64,000 nucleotides of DNA from Raffaelea ambrosiae (taxonomy: Eukaryota > Ascomycota > Sordariomycetes > Ophiostomatales > Ophiostomataceae), in NCBI GenBank assembly GCA_002778195.1, contig PCDI01000011.1, forward strand, positions 674,362-738,361. The letters run 5' to 3'. The position numbers and the translations under genes were made by a program. How positions within the stretch are numbered: position 1 is the first letter of the stretch; each line of letters begins with the position of its first letter. Positions 1-10,075 of the stretch are shown here, piece after piece. The notes beneath the pieces were generated by a model. The model saw nothing but the letters and a program-made list of their open reading frames with translations. It searched no databases and was not told the DNA's origin.

Positions 1-22
1 TTCCTCGCCGTTCCTTTTCCCT

Positions 23-3000
23 TCAGATCGTCTCCCACCCGCCATTGTTAATGTCCATCTCCAGCTTCCGCGCAATGAAACTCGGCACCCCGTGGCTCAG
101 CCACAACGACCGCAGCATCGCATCGTACCGCCGCTGGTTCAGCAGCAGCGGCCGCCCGTGCCGGAACCCCAGGTCCACCTCGCCGTACTTGTCAATGTAC
201 GGCGCGTACCCGTACGACCCGCTCTGTCGGTGCAGATAAAACACGCAGCACTTGCGGATGTTCAAAAACAGGCCCATGTTGCGCTGGCACACCCGCATGT
301 GCTGCTGCGCCCCGCCCACCTGCTGGTACCGCATCTTGCGGTGCCGCGGCTGGCCCGTCCCCGCCCCGCCCACCATCACCGGCACCTTCTCGTCCTTCAA
401 GCAGCAGATCGCCTGCGCGCAGAACACGTCGCCGCACAGCAGGCACATCATCGGGTCCGACAGGTCCTTACCCGTCGTCGGGCAGCGGTAGCGCGTGCAC
501 GCGTCCAGCAGCTGGTCAAATTGCTGCGGCAGGCCCACCAGCTCGTAGATGCCCGGGTGGCTCAAGAGCGCCGACGAAGGCGTTGTCTGTTGTTGCTGTT
601 GCTGCTGCTGCTGCTGCAGCTGCTGCTGGCGCTGCTGCAGCAGGTGGTGGTTCGGGTGGAGAGCGGCGGAAGAAGAGGAAGGGCCGGGAGGAGGAGAGAC
701 CGAGGGTGTGACCATCCCGGGCGTGCCCGACGGCGACGTCGACATAGCTGTACTACTACTACCACCGCCGCCACCAACTAAATACGACAACAACGAGCCG
801 GGGAGATTGACGTTCGCCGCCATGGACGAGTGGATGGCCGATGCTGCCGTCGTCGCCGTCGCCGCTGCCGTCGCTGCCGTCGCTGCCGTCGCTGCCGTCG
901 CTGCCGGCAGCACGCCGCCACTGGAAGAAGACGATGGGCCGACGGGATCGCTGAGTTGCGCCAGCATCTGCTTCTGGCTGCGCGTGTACAGGTAGTTGTG
1001 CCGGATCCACCCGCCGACGATCTTCTGAACGGTTGAAGTGAAGGAGGGCGGCGGCGGCTGCTGCGGCTGCTGCTGCTGCTGCTGAAAGGTCGCCAAAGAT
1101 TCTCCTGCCGGCTCTTCTATCGCCGAGTGGTGGCCGCCCACCGCGCCGAGCAGGCTGCACATCTCGTCAAAGGACGGCACGCGCAGGGCCTCGGTGAGAC
1201 GCTCGAGCTCGTCGAGCTCGGGCGCCGGCGAGACGTGGGTGTTAAAGTCCACCCCGCCGTGGGCGTAGAGAAGGACGACACTCTTGCGCAAGAAGACGAG
1301 TGCGTACTTTTTGACGAAGCGGTAGTAGCCCGCCAGGGTGTTGACACCGTCCTGGTCGAACCCGCGGTTCTCGCCGAGCGCGTCGGCGGCCAGGTAGGAC
1401 GCGTCGATGACGGAGCCGGGCTGGGTGCGGGCGTCGAGGTCCAGGTGCACGACGCTGAGGCAGAACTGGGCAAAGATGTCGAGGCTGGCGGGGTCCTCGC
1501 CCTCCTCGGCAGCGGCCTTGCGGTTCACCAGCGCGTTGATCCACGCCGACCCGGGAATGTTGCGGCCCATGTGGTAGACGACCTTGACCAGCTCGGCCAG
1601 GTAGCAGAGCCGCACCAGATGGGCGATCTCGATCTGCGGCTTGGGCGACGGCTGACCAAAGGTGGACGCCTCGGGCATCGCGTCCCTCTGGCCCACCCCT
1701 GCTATCTTCCGCTGCGCGGCCAACACGCCAAACATGCTCTCGCACAAGAAGATGAATGGATCCATGCTGAGCAGCGGCTTGTACGCCTCGAATGGGTGCC
1801 GCGTGTGCTCGGTCTCCTTGTTCAGGTACTGGGCCATGAACAGCTGGCAGTGCTGGCGCTCCGCATCGCGCCGGAACTCGTCGTCGATGCGGTTGTCGCC
1901 GGCATACCGCGAGATGCCGACGGCAATGTACGACGTCACCGTCTCGCACAGAACGCGCAGGTGCGTCAGCTGCTGGTCGGGGATCTTGGACAGCAGCGTC
2001 ATGCCGTACTCGGCGTCCGTGCCGCGCTGCTGGATCTCCACCGCCGACACGGAGTAGCCCACCGCCTGCGCCAGCGTGTCGCTGCAGAACAGCTCATTCT
2101 CGCCAGCCGTGTCCGCCTCGTCCTCCATAGCGGCAATGAGCGCGGCCGCGGCCGCGGCGGATGGCTGTCCTGCCATGAGCCGGCCTATGGCCGGCTTGGG
2201 CTGGGCGTGCTGGGAGTACAGGTCGTTGGTGCGCAGCGTCCGCCGCAGTCGGCGGTACACAGCCACGAGCTCGCGCACCATGTTGTGCCCGCCCGTCGTG
2301 GGAAGGCCGTTGTTGCCGCTGTTGTTGCCGCCGCCAGCAGACCCTGCCGGCTGGGGCAATCCCGTCGCCGCGCCTCCCATGCCGGGCAGCGACGGCCACA
2401 TCTGGCTGATGGGGGTGCCTTGGCCGGAGCCAGAGCCACCACCACCACCGCCGCCGCCGCCGCTATTTCCACTGCGTCCCACAGGCTCCCAGGCCCCGGT
2501 CACCAGCTGCGACGCCTTGTCGACAATGTTGGGCAGCATGGCCGAGGCAATGTAGGCCCGCATGTTGTTCTGGACGTCGTCGGGCGGGCGTGGCGTGCCC
2601 ATGGCGTAGACGGCCGGGCTGCGCAGCTGGGCGTCGAGGAAGGCGGCAAAGGACTGGTGCTGGGGCTGCAGCACGCCCGGGTACGACTCCTCCTTGCCCT
2701 TCCAGACGATGGGCAGGAAGGCGTTGCCGAGCGCCTTGCAGAGGGGACACACAAACTCGAGGCGGTCGGTGACCTCGGCGTGCTGGCGGGCAATCTGCTG
2801 CTCGTGGCGGCGCAGGGTGGCCTGGAAGTAGGCCTCGAAGCAGTGGTAGTGCATGATGTGGCCGCAGCCAATGGACAGCGTGCCCGGCTGGCAGTTCTTG
2901 GACGGGAAGCCCTTGCCGATGGTCTGGCGCTCGCTCTGGAAGGCGGTGCCGTCGGCGGCGACCTTGGTCACGGTGCGGCGGTTCTCGTGGGCGACGCCAA

Positions 3001-6000
3001 AGGGCCGGATGCTCTCGGCGTTGCGGTCGAGGTTCTTGGGCGTCGCCGCGGCCTCGCGCACAAAGTCGGGGTCTTGCAGGTCCGTCTGGCGCAGGATCAG
3101 GCTCTCGGTGAAGAAGGCAAACGCGCCGTACAGCCGGCGCTCGTCCGTGTCCTCCTGGCACAGGATGCAGGTGCCGCCGGGGAACTTCCACAGCTTCTTC
3201 TCTTCTTCCCAGGGGACGTGGTCGTGGTCGTGGTCCATGTCATGGTCACGGCCATGGCCGCGACCGTTGTCGGCGTCGTCATCGTCGTCGTCGTCGTCGT
3301 CATCCATGTCGCCCCAGTCGATGGCGCCCTGCTTGGCCAGAAAGCTCTTCTGCTGCTCCTGGAACTGGGCCATGACGCGCGCCTGGCGGTCGAGGGCGGC
3401 GCGCTTCTTCTTCTCGCGCTCCTCGTCGGCGGCGTTGTTGTTGTAGGCCGGGGACGCCGTGCTGATGCGGTCCACGGGCACGCCCAGGCGGACGTAGGCG
3501 GCCTCGAAGTCGCGCGGCCGCTTCTGGCGCATGCGCTTCAGGATCAGCGCGATCTTGGGGTGCAGCGCCTTGAGCTCGGTCTTGGTGGACATCAGGTCGA
3601 GCAGCGAGACGATCGTCTTGGCCGCCGGCGCCTCGGGCATGAAGTTGCTGCGGGCCGTCTGGTTGAGGGCCAGCCGGATGAAGGACCGCGTCTCCGCCTC
3701 GCCTGCCGTTGCCGCCGCTGCCGCCGTTGCCGTCGTTGCTGTCGTTGCCGTCGTTGCCGCCGTCTTGTCCTTCTCGTCCGTCTTGTCCTCGGCAATGGCA
3801 ATGAGCACGAGGTGCAGGACGACCTGCAAGAAGGTCTCGATGCGCGAGGTGGGCACCGCGGGCGTCAGGCGCTCGGAGACGAGCGGGTACAGCAGCGAGT
3901 AGTAGATGAGCTGGGCAAAGACGCCCGTCGACGTGAAGGCGCACAGCTCGACAAAGGCGCCGGAGCGGATGGGCCGCAGACGCGGCTCGTAGACGATGGA
4001 CTCGGCGGGCTGGCCCGTCTTCTTGGCCATGAAGGCGCGGTAGGCGGCCTCGGACTCCTCGCGTTGGTTCTTGTTGTAGTGGGCAATGTAGGGGTCGACC
4101 TCCTCGACGTGGCGCGGGTGGAGCTCAAAGGTGCCGACGTCGGCATTGCCGTCGGGCGCCTTGTACGTGGTCAGGTCGTCTAGCACGGCCTGGAAGTTCT
4201 CCTGCTCCTGGAAGCGGTCGGGCATCTTGTTGCAGATGTCCGAGTACGACAGCGGGCGGAAGCAGAGCACGTGGATGATGTCGCGGCGCAGGGCCAGCAG
4301 CTGGGCGGCCGTGTCGTCGCCCGCGGCGTCGATCAGCGACGTGCGGTCGCTGGCCAGCACGACGAGCAGGTGGATCATGTCCTCGACGACGTCGAGGTGC
4401 TGGGCGTCGTCCTGGGCCTCGGCCTTCTGCTCAAAGAGGCCCTTGACCCAGGGCTCCATGCCGAAGCGGTCGATGACCGACGCGAGCACGCGGCTGGGGT
4501 CGCAGACCACGAGCGCCGTCTGCAGCAGGAAGATGTCGCGGTGGTGCGCCACGTCGCGCTGGCTGACGCCGCGGTACGTGCCGGCCTGGTGGCGCAGGCT
4601 GATGCCGTTGCGCACCCACATGCCGGCCTTCATCTGGGCCAGCCACGCGCACACGCGCAGCGGATAGTCAAAGGCGGCCATGAGGTAGTCTTCCGCGCTG
4701 AGCTCGCGCCGCGGAAACACCCGCCGGCCCATGGCGCGCGGCGGCCCCTTGAGCTCGGCCGCGCTGAAGCTCAGCAGCGCGCGCAGCCGCGCCAGCGGCA
4801 GCGCCTTGCCGCACTCGACCAGCCACGACAGCGTGTAGTGCAGCGCGTGGTGGAAGCTGATGGGCTGCTCCTCGACCACGAAGCGCACCACCGCGTAGGG
4901 CCGCGCCGCCTCGCCGTCGAACTCAAAGTCGCTCAGCGTCTTGAACCGCACCTCCTCGCGGATCTCCGCCTGGCTGAAGCGCAGCCGCTCGACGCCGATC
5001 GAGTTCAGCACCACCGTCTTGGCCGCGTAGCGGATCGCGCGCGCCAGGTGGTGCGCGTCCTCGGCCGCGCTGACGACGCTGCCGCCGCCGATGTTGCTGC
5101 CGTGCTCGCGCAGGTCCAGCCCGCGGAAGGCGTCCGCAAACTGCCGGCACAGACGGTTGATCTCGCGCGTGATGAGCGACGCGCTGATCCACGCGTCCGT
5201 CTCGTACTCGACGTGCTCGCCCACCGCGCGCGTGTTCGGGCAGATGCCCTGGTGCAGCTTGACCAGGTCCAGGAACTGCATCATGTAGCGGTCCTCCGTG
5301 CGCAGCCGCTCCTGCACGTGCGGCGAGCTGAACAGGTACTTGAGGTCCACAAAGAAGTGGTACATGCGCCGGTTCGTCACCGAGCCCGAGTCGAAGGCCA
5401 GCACCGCGTTCGAGGACACGGCCCACGGGTGCCCCACCTGCCGCGTCGTCAGGAACGTGTACAGGATCGCCATCAGGCTGGTCAGGAAGTTGCCGCGCTC
5501 CACGATCTCCGCCGTGATCGACGGCGTCGTCAGCATCTGCAGCGAGATGTTGATGATCGAGTGGTCCGGCTCGCGGTCGCCGATCAGGTACAGCTGCGCC
5601 AGCGTCGTGTACAGCCCGGCGAACCGCAGCCCCAGCACGCGCTTGAACTCGGGGATCGTCACCACCGTCGAGATGTACAGCGACCGCAGGTCGTTGCGCA
5701 CCTTCTTCCACATCCGCAGATCGAACAGGATCAGCCAGTCGAGCCGCACCCGCTGGAAGAGGTCCTCGGCCGGCGGCACGCCCTCCGTCTCCATGTACGC
5801 CGGCGGCACTCCGAGCCAGTAGCGGCCCGGGCTGGGCGGCCGCGTCTTGTTGGCGAGCGCCGGGCCGGGCGTCTTGGGCACCTCAAGGCCGACCTTGGCG
5901 TACGCAGACGGCGCAATGAGCGGCTCGGCCGTGTCCGAGTCGGACGGCGTGAGGTCGCGCTCCCGGGCCCGGCGCCGGACCCGGGATGCGGACCCGGACG

Positions 6001-7855
6001 CCGCCACAGAAGCAATAGAAGCTGAAGCGGCCGCGATCCGCGATGCTACCGGAGGGGGCGGCGGCGGCGGCGGCGGCGGATAGTCGGCCAAGGAAGCCTC
6101 GCCTTCCTCGAGCGGATCCGCCTCCGACCGGTTGGACGGGCCTTCGCCCGCGTCGTCGGGCAGTGTAGGTATGCGTTCTCGGCCTACGGCCACTCCGGCT
6201 GCGGTCAACGCGGCTGTCGTCGCTGCTGCCGTCACTGCTGCTGCGGGCACGTCGACCATCACCACGTCGCCGTCGTCGCCGCCGCCGTCGTCGGGCCCGT
6301 TGCTGGTGACGATGGTGCCCAGGTTGGCGGTCTGGATCATGTCGTCCATGTTCTCGTCGTCGTCCTCGTCGTCCGCACCGCGCTGCCCGTGGCCGGTGAT
6401 GTACGCCGCTTCGCCCTCGTCGCCCTCCCCGTCGTCGTCGTCGTCGTCGTCGTCGTCCTCGTCGTCCTCGTCTGCATCCTCGTCAAGCATACCCTCCATC
6501 TCGTCTTCGTCGTCGTCGTCGTCGTCGTCGCCCTCGTCGTCGCCGTCCATCTCGGCGGCCGCCCGGGCCATTCTCCGCCTCTCCCACAGCTCGCTCAGAT
6601 GGTCGTGCACGGACACCATGCCGTCGGCAATCTGCTGCTCGTCGTCGATGCCGTTCGCACCCACGTTTGCGTGGGTGGCCGGGCTGCCGCGCCGCCACGG
6701 CCGCAGAAGCTCCTCGCACACCACGCGCCGCAGGATCTCGTGGTCGTCGCCCACGCTGCAGCCGGCAATGTCGCCCAGCCACTCGATGATGGTCCCGCAC
6801 ATCTGCTCGCGGAATGTGTCGCGTGACGACCGGATCGTCACCGTCACCTTGATGTCCTCCAGGATCCGCGCCACCCGCAGCAGCTCCTCGATGCTTGCCG
6901 AGTGCTGCAGCAGGCTGCGCCCAATCTCGTCCGTCTCGTAGGCCCGCTTGTGGCCGTCCTTCAGCTTCGTACGGCAGGCCCGCGCCACCTGGTTCGCCAC
7001 GTCGTTCACCGTGTGCTTCTCGTCGTTCCACAACAGCACGGCGTACTCGTCCGGCGGGCCCGTGTCGCCGCCGCCGTACGTCACCGACAGCCGCGAGTTG
7101 CGCTCGTCCTGCTGGATCGACTGCACCGTCTTGGTCTGCCGCAGCTGTTCCGGCGAGCACGATATCACGTCGCACATAAAGTCCAGCACCCGGCTGATCG
7201 TCATGCGGATGCTGGCCTCCAGCTCGGCGGACGTGCCGCCCGCCGCCTTGCCCTTGTCCTTGGCCGAGCTGCCGGTCTGGCTGTGGCCGGCTCGGCCTGC
7301 GTCGTCCCCTGCCCCCTTCTCCTCCTCTGGCAGATGCGAGTGGATGGTGCAGAACATGGGTGTCTTCCATGCTTCTGGGTCCCCGCAGTCGCAGCAGCCG
7401 CTGTTGCCTGGCGACACGCTGATCCGCACCATGTGCCCGCGGTGGTCTGTGGCCTCGTAGCATCGACTGCACAGACAGCACGTATCGTCTGTGCCGCACG
7501 TCTTGCACGAGTACGTCGCCTCGCCCGCCCGGAAGATGTGGCCACAGGCGTGGCCCCGTGCCGCCTCTGTGTACTCGGCCCCGTTGACCGCGCCCTGCGC
7601 CTCGCGCAGCTTGAGCGTGCCGCCGCGAATCGGCCCGCCCACGGTCGGGAAGAAGAGTCTCATGTACTCCGAGCTGCCGCCTGCCATGCACCAGAAGAGG
7701 TTGGTGATCAGCTTGCGGGCGACCTGGTCGGTGTATCGGTACGCGTGCTGCTCGGCCAGCCCCATGAGGAACTGGCAGAGCTGCTGCTCCTGCGTGCTCA
7801 TGGCGTCGTCCATGGCCTCGAAAGGCGGCTCCTCCAGAAGAGGTTCGTTCCTCAT
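23..7855 (-). CDS. ubr1: UBR1-type N-recognin, E3 ubiquitin ligase
   Basis: A single 2,610-residue open frame. The family recognises destabilising N-terminal residues and ubiquitinates the substrate together with a RAD6-type E2 (N-degron pathway). Seen in order: a UBR-box zinc finger at about residues 100-165, starting HACGHIF and rich in paired Cys/His; a ClpS-like adaptor domain at about 268-330 (DEYAVLLWNDEKHT); a split RING-type finger from about 1560 (CILCQED) through CGHIMHYHC to CPLC near 1705; and a C-terminal Cys-rich cap near 2470 (MCLLCGDVFC) that ends at GGWETI. The first ATG is at 7855. The frame is open for another 22 codons upstream but only from a TTG, so I use the ATG. Low-complexity inserts are heavy: Asp/Glu runs around residue 450 and in the central region, polyPro, Ala-Thr repeats and polyGln near 2420. 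These make it longer than the roughly 1,950-residue yeast protein. No intron is evident. Confidence 0.93.
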   Translation of the reverse strand: MRNEPLLEEPPFEAMDDAMSTQEQQLCQFLMGLAEQHAYRYTDQVARKLITNLFWCMAGGSSEYMRLFFPTVGGPIRGGTLKLREAQGAVNGAEYTEAARGHACGHIFRAGEATYSCKTCGTDDTCCLCSRCYEATDHRGHMVRISVSPGNSGCCDCGDPEAWKTPMFCTIHSHLPEEEKGAGDDAGRAGHSQTGSSAKDKGKAAGGTSAELEASIRMTISRVLDFMCDVISCSPEQLRQTKTVQSIQQDERNSRLSVTYGGGDTGPPDEYAVLLWNDEKHTVNDVANQVARACRTKLKDGHKRAYETDEIGRSLLQHSASIEELLRVARILEDIKVTVTIRSSRDTFREQMCGTIIEWLGDIAGCSVGDDHEILRRVVCEELLRPWRRGSPATHANVGANGIDDEQQIADGMVSVHDHLSELWERRRMARAAAEMDGDDEGDDDDDDDEDEMEGMLDEDADEDDEDDDDDDDDDGEGDEGEAAYITGHGQRGADDEDDDENMDDMIQTANLGTIVTSNGPDDGGGDDGDVVMVDVPAAAVTAAATTAALTAAGVAVGRERIPTLPDDAGEGPSNRSEADPLEEGEASLADYPPPPPPPPPPVASRIAAASASIASVAASGSASRVRRRARERDLTPSDSDTAEPLIAPSAYAKVGLEVPKTPGPALANKTRPPSPGRYWLGVPPAYMETEGVPPAEDLFQRVRLDWLILFDLRMWKKVRNDLRSLYISTVVTIPEFKRVLGLRFAGLYTTLAQLYLIGDREPDHSIINISLQMLTTPSITAEIVERGNFLTSLMAILYTFLTTRQVGHPWAVSSNAVLAFDSGSVTNRRMYHFFVDLKYLFSSPHVQERLRTEDRYMMQFLDLVKLHQGICPNTRAVGEHVEYETDAWISASLITREINRLCRQFADAFRGLDLREHGSNIGGGSVVSAAEDAHHLARAIRYAAKTVVLNSIGVERLRFSQAEIREEVRFKTLSDFEFDGEAARPYAVVRFVVEEQPISFHHALHYTLSWLVECGKALPLARLRALLSFSAAELKGPPRAMGRRVFPRRELSAEDYLMAAFDYPLRVCAWLAQMKAGMWVRNGISLRHQAGTYRGVSQRDVAHHRDIFLLQTALVVCDPSRVLASVIDRFGMEPWVKGLFEQKAEAQDDAQHLDVVEDMIHLLVVLASDRTSLIDAAGDDTAAQLLALRRDIIHVLCFRPLSYSDICNKMPDRFQEQENFQAVLDDLTTYKAPDGNADVGTFELHPRHVEEVDPYIAHYNKNQREESEAAYRAFMAKKTGQPAESIVYEPRLRPIRSGAFVELCAFTSTGVFAQLIYYSLLYPLVSERLTPAVPTSRIETFLQVVLHLVLIAIAEDKTDEKDKTAATTATTATTATAAAAATAGEAETRSFIRLALNQTARSNFMPEAPAAKTIVSLLDLMSTKTELKALHPKIALILKRMRQKRPRDFEAAYVRLGVPVDRISTASPAYNNNAADEEREKKKRAALDRQARVMAQFQEQQKSFLAKQGAIDWGDMDDDDDDDDDDADNGRGHGRDHDMDHDHDHVPWEEEKKLWKFPGGTCILCQEDTDERRLYGAFAFFTESLILRQTDLQDPDFVREAAATPKNLDRNAESIRPFGVAHENRRTVTKVAADGTAFQSERQTIGKGFPSKNCQPGTLSIGCGHIMHYHCFEAYFQATLRRHEQQIARQHAEVTDRLEFVCPLCKALGNAFLPIVWKGKEESYPGVLQPQHQSFAAFLDAQLRSPAVYAMGTPRPPDDVQNNMRAYIASAMLPNIVDKASQLVTGAWEPVGRSGNSGGGGGGGGGSGSGQGTPISQMWPSLPGMGGAATGLPQPAGSAGGGNNSGNNGLPTTGGHNMVRELVAVYRRLRRTLRTNDLYSQHAQPKPAIGRLMAGQPSAAAAAALIAAMEDEADTAGENELFCSDTLAQAVGYSVSAVEIQQRGTDAEYGMTLLSKIPDQQLTHLRVLCETVTSYIAVGISRYAGDNRIDDEFRRDAERQHCQLFMAQYLNKETEHTRHPFEAYKPLLSMDPFIFLCESMFGVLAAQRKIAGVGQRDAMPEASTFGQPSPKPQIEIAHLVRLCYLAELVKVVYHMGRNIPGSAWINALVNRKAAAEEGEDPASLDIFAQFCLSVVHLDLDARTQPGSVIDASYLAADALGENRGFDQDGVNTLAGYYRFVKKYALVFLRKSVVLLYAHGGVDFNTHVSPAPELDELERLTEALRVPSFDEMCSLLGAVGGHHSAIEEPAGESLATFQQQQQQPQQPPPPSFTSTVQKIVGGWIRHNYLYTRSQKQMLAQLSDPVGPSSSSSGGVLPAATAATAATAATAAATATTAASAIHSSMAANVNLPGSLLSYLVGGGGGSSSTAMSTSPSGTPGMVTPSVSPPPGPSSSSAALHPNHHLLQQRQQQLQQQQQQQQQQTTPSSALLSHPGIYELVGLPQQFDQLLDACTRYRCPTTGKDLSDPMMCLLCGDVFCAQAICCLKDEKVPVMVGGAGTGQPRHRKMRYQQVGGAQQHMRVCQRNMGLFLNIRKCCVFYLHRQSGSYGYAPYIDKYGEVDLGFRHGRPLLLNQRRYDAMLRSLWLSHGVPSFIARKLEMDINNGGWETI

Positions 7856-7921
7856 GGTGCTCTCAGGCCCGCAAGGCCCTGGAGGTACAGTTTTGTTTGT
7901 TGGTTCTTGCACAGTATTCAA

Positions 7922-8947
7922 TCAGTCGTCGAGTGTCAAATTCGGCAGTGCAAAATTACTCGGAGAAGGCCGGCTGCCGCCGAACATGAAGAGACAGTCG
8001 TGTGCACAGTCGCTGCCGGGATATCGATACAAAGAAATGGGAGGTAAGGAAGGATGGTCGGAGAGGTCTGGCTTTCCGTCTGGGACTGCTGAGGGCAAAA
8101 AAAAAAGGATTGCGTCGTGATGATCTGTCTCCCTAGTTGAGTGTTGGTTGTCTCCCAAGTGCGGGACGTTTCGTCATTTTTGAGCAGCCTTTTTGAGCGT
8201 TTGGGGTTTTTTGAAGCTCCGCTGGCAGCTCGCTGTGGCTGGCCTCCGAAACGGAAGGAGCGCCTGGCAGTTACGTGGGGGACCCTTTGGTGGCGGCGCT
8301 GAGGCGGGAGGCGCTGCTGCCGTGCTCGCTTGCGAGTGGCGGGGGGGGTTCACGCCATACAGCCTTATTATTCAGCACACCTGTTAGTTGTGGCGCTAAA
8401 CGGAGCGCCCAAACAGAGAGGCCAGCGGCAACAGCGGTAAATCACAGCCAAACACTGGCTTTGCTACTGCTGGCTGACGCAGGGGGGCACACATTGAATG
8501 TCGAGCCAGAAAGCAACTACGAATCAGGCAGACGGCAATACAGCCAGCCAGACGTTCTCAATCTCTTGGTGACCGCGTCGTCACTTCTGTCTGAGCTGCA
8601 TCTGGATGGCCTGGCCAGTGCGGTTTCATGTGCAGCAACGCAGCAGCTGGGCCGTCCCCCGGCTGGCAGGCTTGAACATATCAAGACATCCAAGCAGCTG
8701 TCCGAGGTGGGTTGCCCCTTCCCTCGTCTGCCAAGCAAAGCCCCATGTGCACGTCACGATTCTCGCGACACGTCGGCATTTGTGCTCGAAACTTTCTATT
8801 TTTCTTTTCGGTATATTCCAGTTCGTATGTTGTACATTCCGCAGAGTCTCCGCGTCGGCCGTCGGCGGCCTCATCGTGGGGAGATTGCCCTGCATCTTCC
8901 GCTCATTACCCAGCACATCCGAACCCGTCCATTCCGTTCTGTTCCGC
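7922..8947. other. Intergenic: UBR1 promoter side and QCR9 3' side
   Basis: About 1 kb between the 5' end of the UBR1-type gene and the 3' end of QCR9. It should hold the UBR1 promoter and leader and the QCR9 3' untranslated region. A run of eight or more G lies near 8340. A long plus-strand frame across 8275-9702 runs antisense to QCR9, has no recognisable domain and is not accepted as a gene. Confidence 0.5.
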
Positions 8948-9551
8948 CTACTCCTCGTCCTCATCGCCGCCCTCGATGTATCTCGACCGGATGTCCTTCC
9001 ATTGCCGCTGGACTGTGTGTCAGTAACGAACTTCCTTCCTCACTTTTCCGGAAAAACAAGAGTGCTTACGCCGCGGTTGATGTTGTCCCAGACGCTGTTC
9101 AGTGCGGTGTCATAGCCCCTAGACGCAAGAGAAAGCACATCAGTATTGATCCACCTCGCGTCCATAATCCACTCCCAGCCCATCTTTCCGCCTGCCCCCC
9201 ATTGTCTCCTCTCCATCGAGGGACCGGTCGGTGCTCACATCTGGAAGAAGAATGCGGATCCGAAGACGAGCGTAACCATGGCGTAGTTCCGGCGGAACAG
9301 GGCACTGCAGAAGTCAATCGCGTTAGAAGTCGTGAACACTCGCAAGACACGTGTGTGCGGCTCGCCGGCTCGGAAACAGCGCTGGAAAGAGCCGAATCAA
9401 ACCGGACGGGGGGGGAACTTGCTTGTAGAGGGAGCCGTAAGCAGCCTGTGCAAAAGAAAAGAGAGAGAGTTAGCCTTCATGATGCCCCAAAGCAAAGGTT
9501 CACGACAACAGTGCGCCATTGGCGCGGAGAAAAGGAGGCAGTGCGCACCAT
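8948..9551 (-). CDS. qcr9: Ubiquinol-cytochrome c reductase subunit 9 (complex III), five exons
   Basis: Rebuilt by splicing on the minus strand: exon 1 9549-9551 (the ATG only), exon 2 9423-9445, exon 3 9239-9304, exon 4 9070-9118, exon 5 8948-9007. The joined frame is about 65 residues. It shows the family's single membrane anchor (LFRRNYAMVTLVFGSAFFFQ) followed by the conserved NINRGRQWKDIRSRY motif and an acidic tail GGDEDEE. QCR9 is a small inner-membrane subunit of the bc1 complex. Introns are 103, 118, 120 and 62 bases. Intron 2 begins GCAAGT, so it would be a GC-AG intron; this is the only junction that restores YNALFRRN in frame. Intron 1 has a good CTAAC branch site and pyrimidine tract before its CAG. 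The exon 1 call (ATG followed directly by GTGCGC) is the least certain part. The rest is strong. Confidence 0.82.
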
Positions 9552-10075
9552 TGTGACGATTGGGAGCGGTCTTTGCGAACAACGGAAAATATGCGTCTGG
9601 GGGAGAAGACTCGTTCTGGCGAACTGGCGAGTGCAAAGGGGCGCGGGCCAAGAGGCAATGTTGCTCGTTGTGCGGATGGATGCGGGTTTTTGCGTGGTTT
9701 GATTTTCGGGAACTTTCGTCGGGTTTTTGGAAGCCTCAACTCGATTTTTTGCTCTTTCCCCCCCCCGGACCGCCCTTTTGGTGCTAACCAGCAACAGCCC
9801 GTTTCTGATTGGTCCGCCAGCCACCCGCTGCACTGGAACGTCCAAACAGTGTCGCTATTGCCGTCCAGAATCCCAGAATTAGAGTTTGCGCAGAACGGGC
9901 CCCTCCCAAAAAGCAAAAATAAAAATAAAAATAAAACTGGACGGCCTCAATCGAGTATCAAACGTTCGCTTGCCACAACACAGCTTCCCTTCTTTTTATT
10001 TTTTTTTTTTTTTTTTCAATTGCACCTCCAATCGCACCTCCCATTCCTCGCCAGTACCACCACCACCCGCATACC
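9552..10075. promoter_or_regulatory. Divergent promoter between QCR9 and PYM
   Basis: A 524-base spacer between two divergent genes. At 9805-9814 the minus strand reads GACCAATCAG, a good match to the CCAAT box bound by the HAP/CBF complex, which controls respiratory genes in fungi. It sits about 255 bases upstream of the QCR9 start. The PYM side carries a long T tract (about 9996-10018) and a C-rich leader just before its ATG. Assignment of the box to QCR9 control is inference. Confidence 0.5.

Noticed and set aside
1127..6025. Long plus-strand frames (about 1,018 and 584 codons) opposite the UBR1 gene
   Set aside because: They mirror the GC-rich third positions of the real gene, give Arg/Ala/His-rich low-complexity translations and show no domains.
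8275..9702. 475-codon plus-strand frame
   Set aside because: It runs antisense through QCR9 exons and introns and has no recognisable domain.
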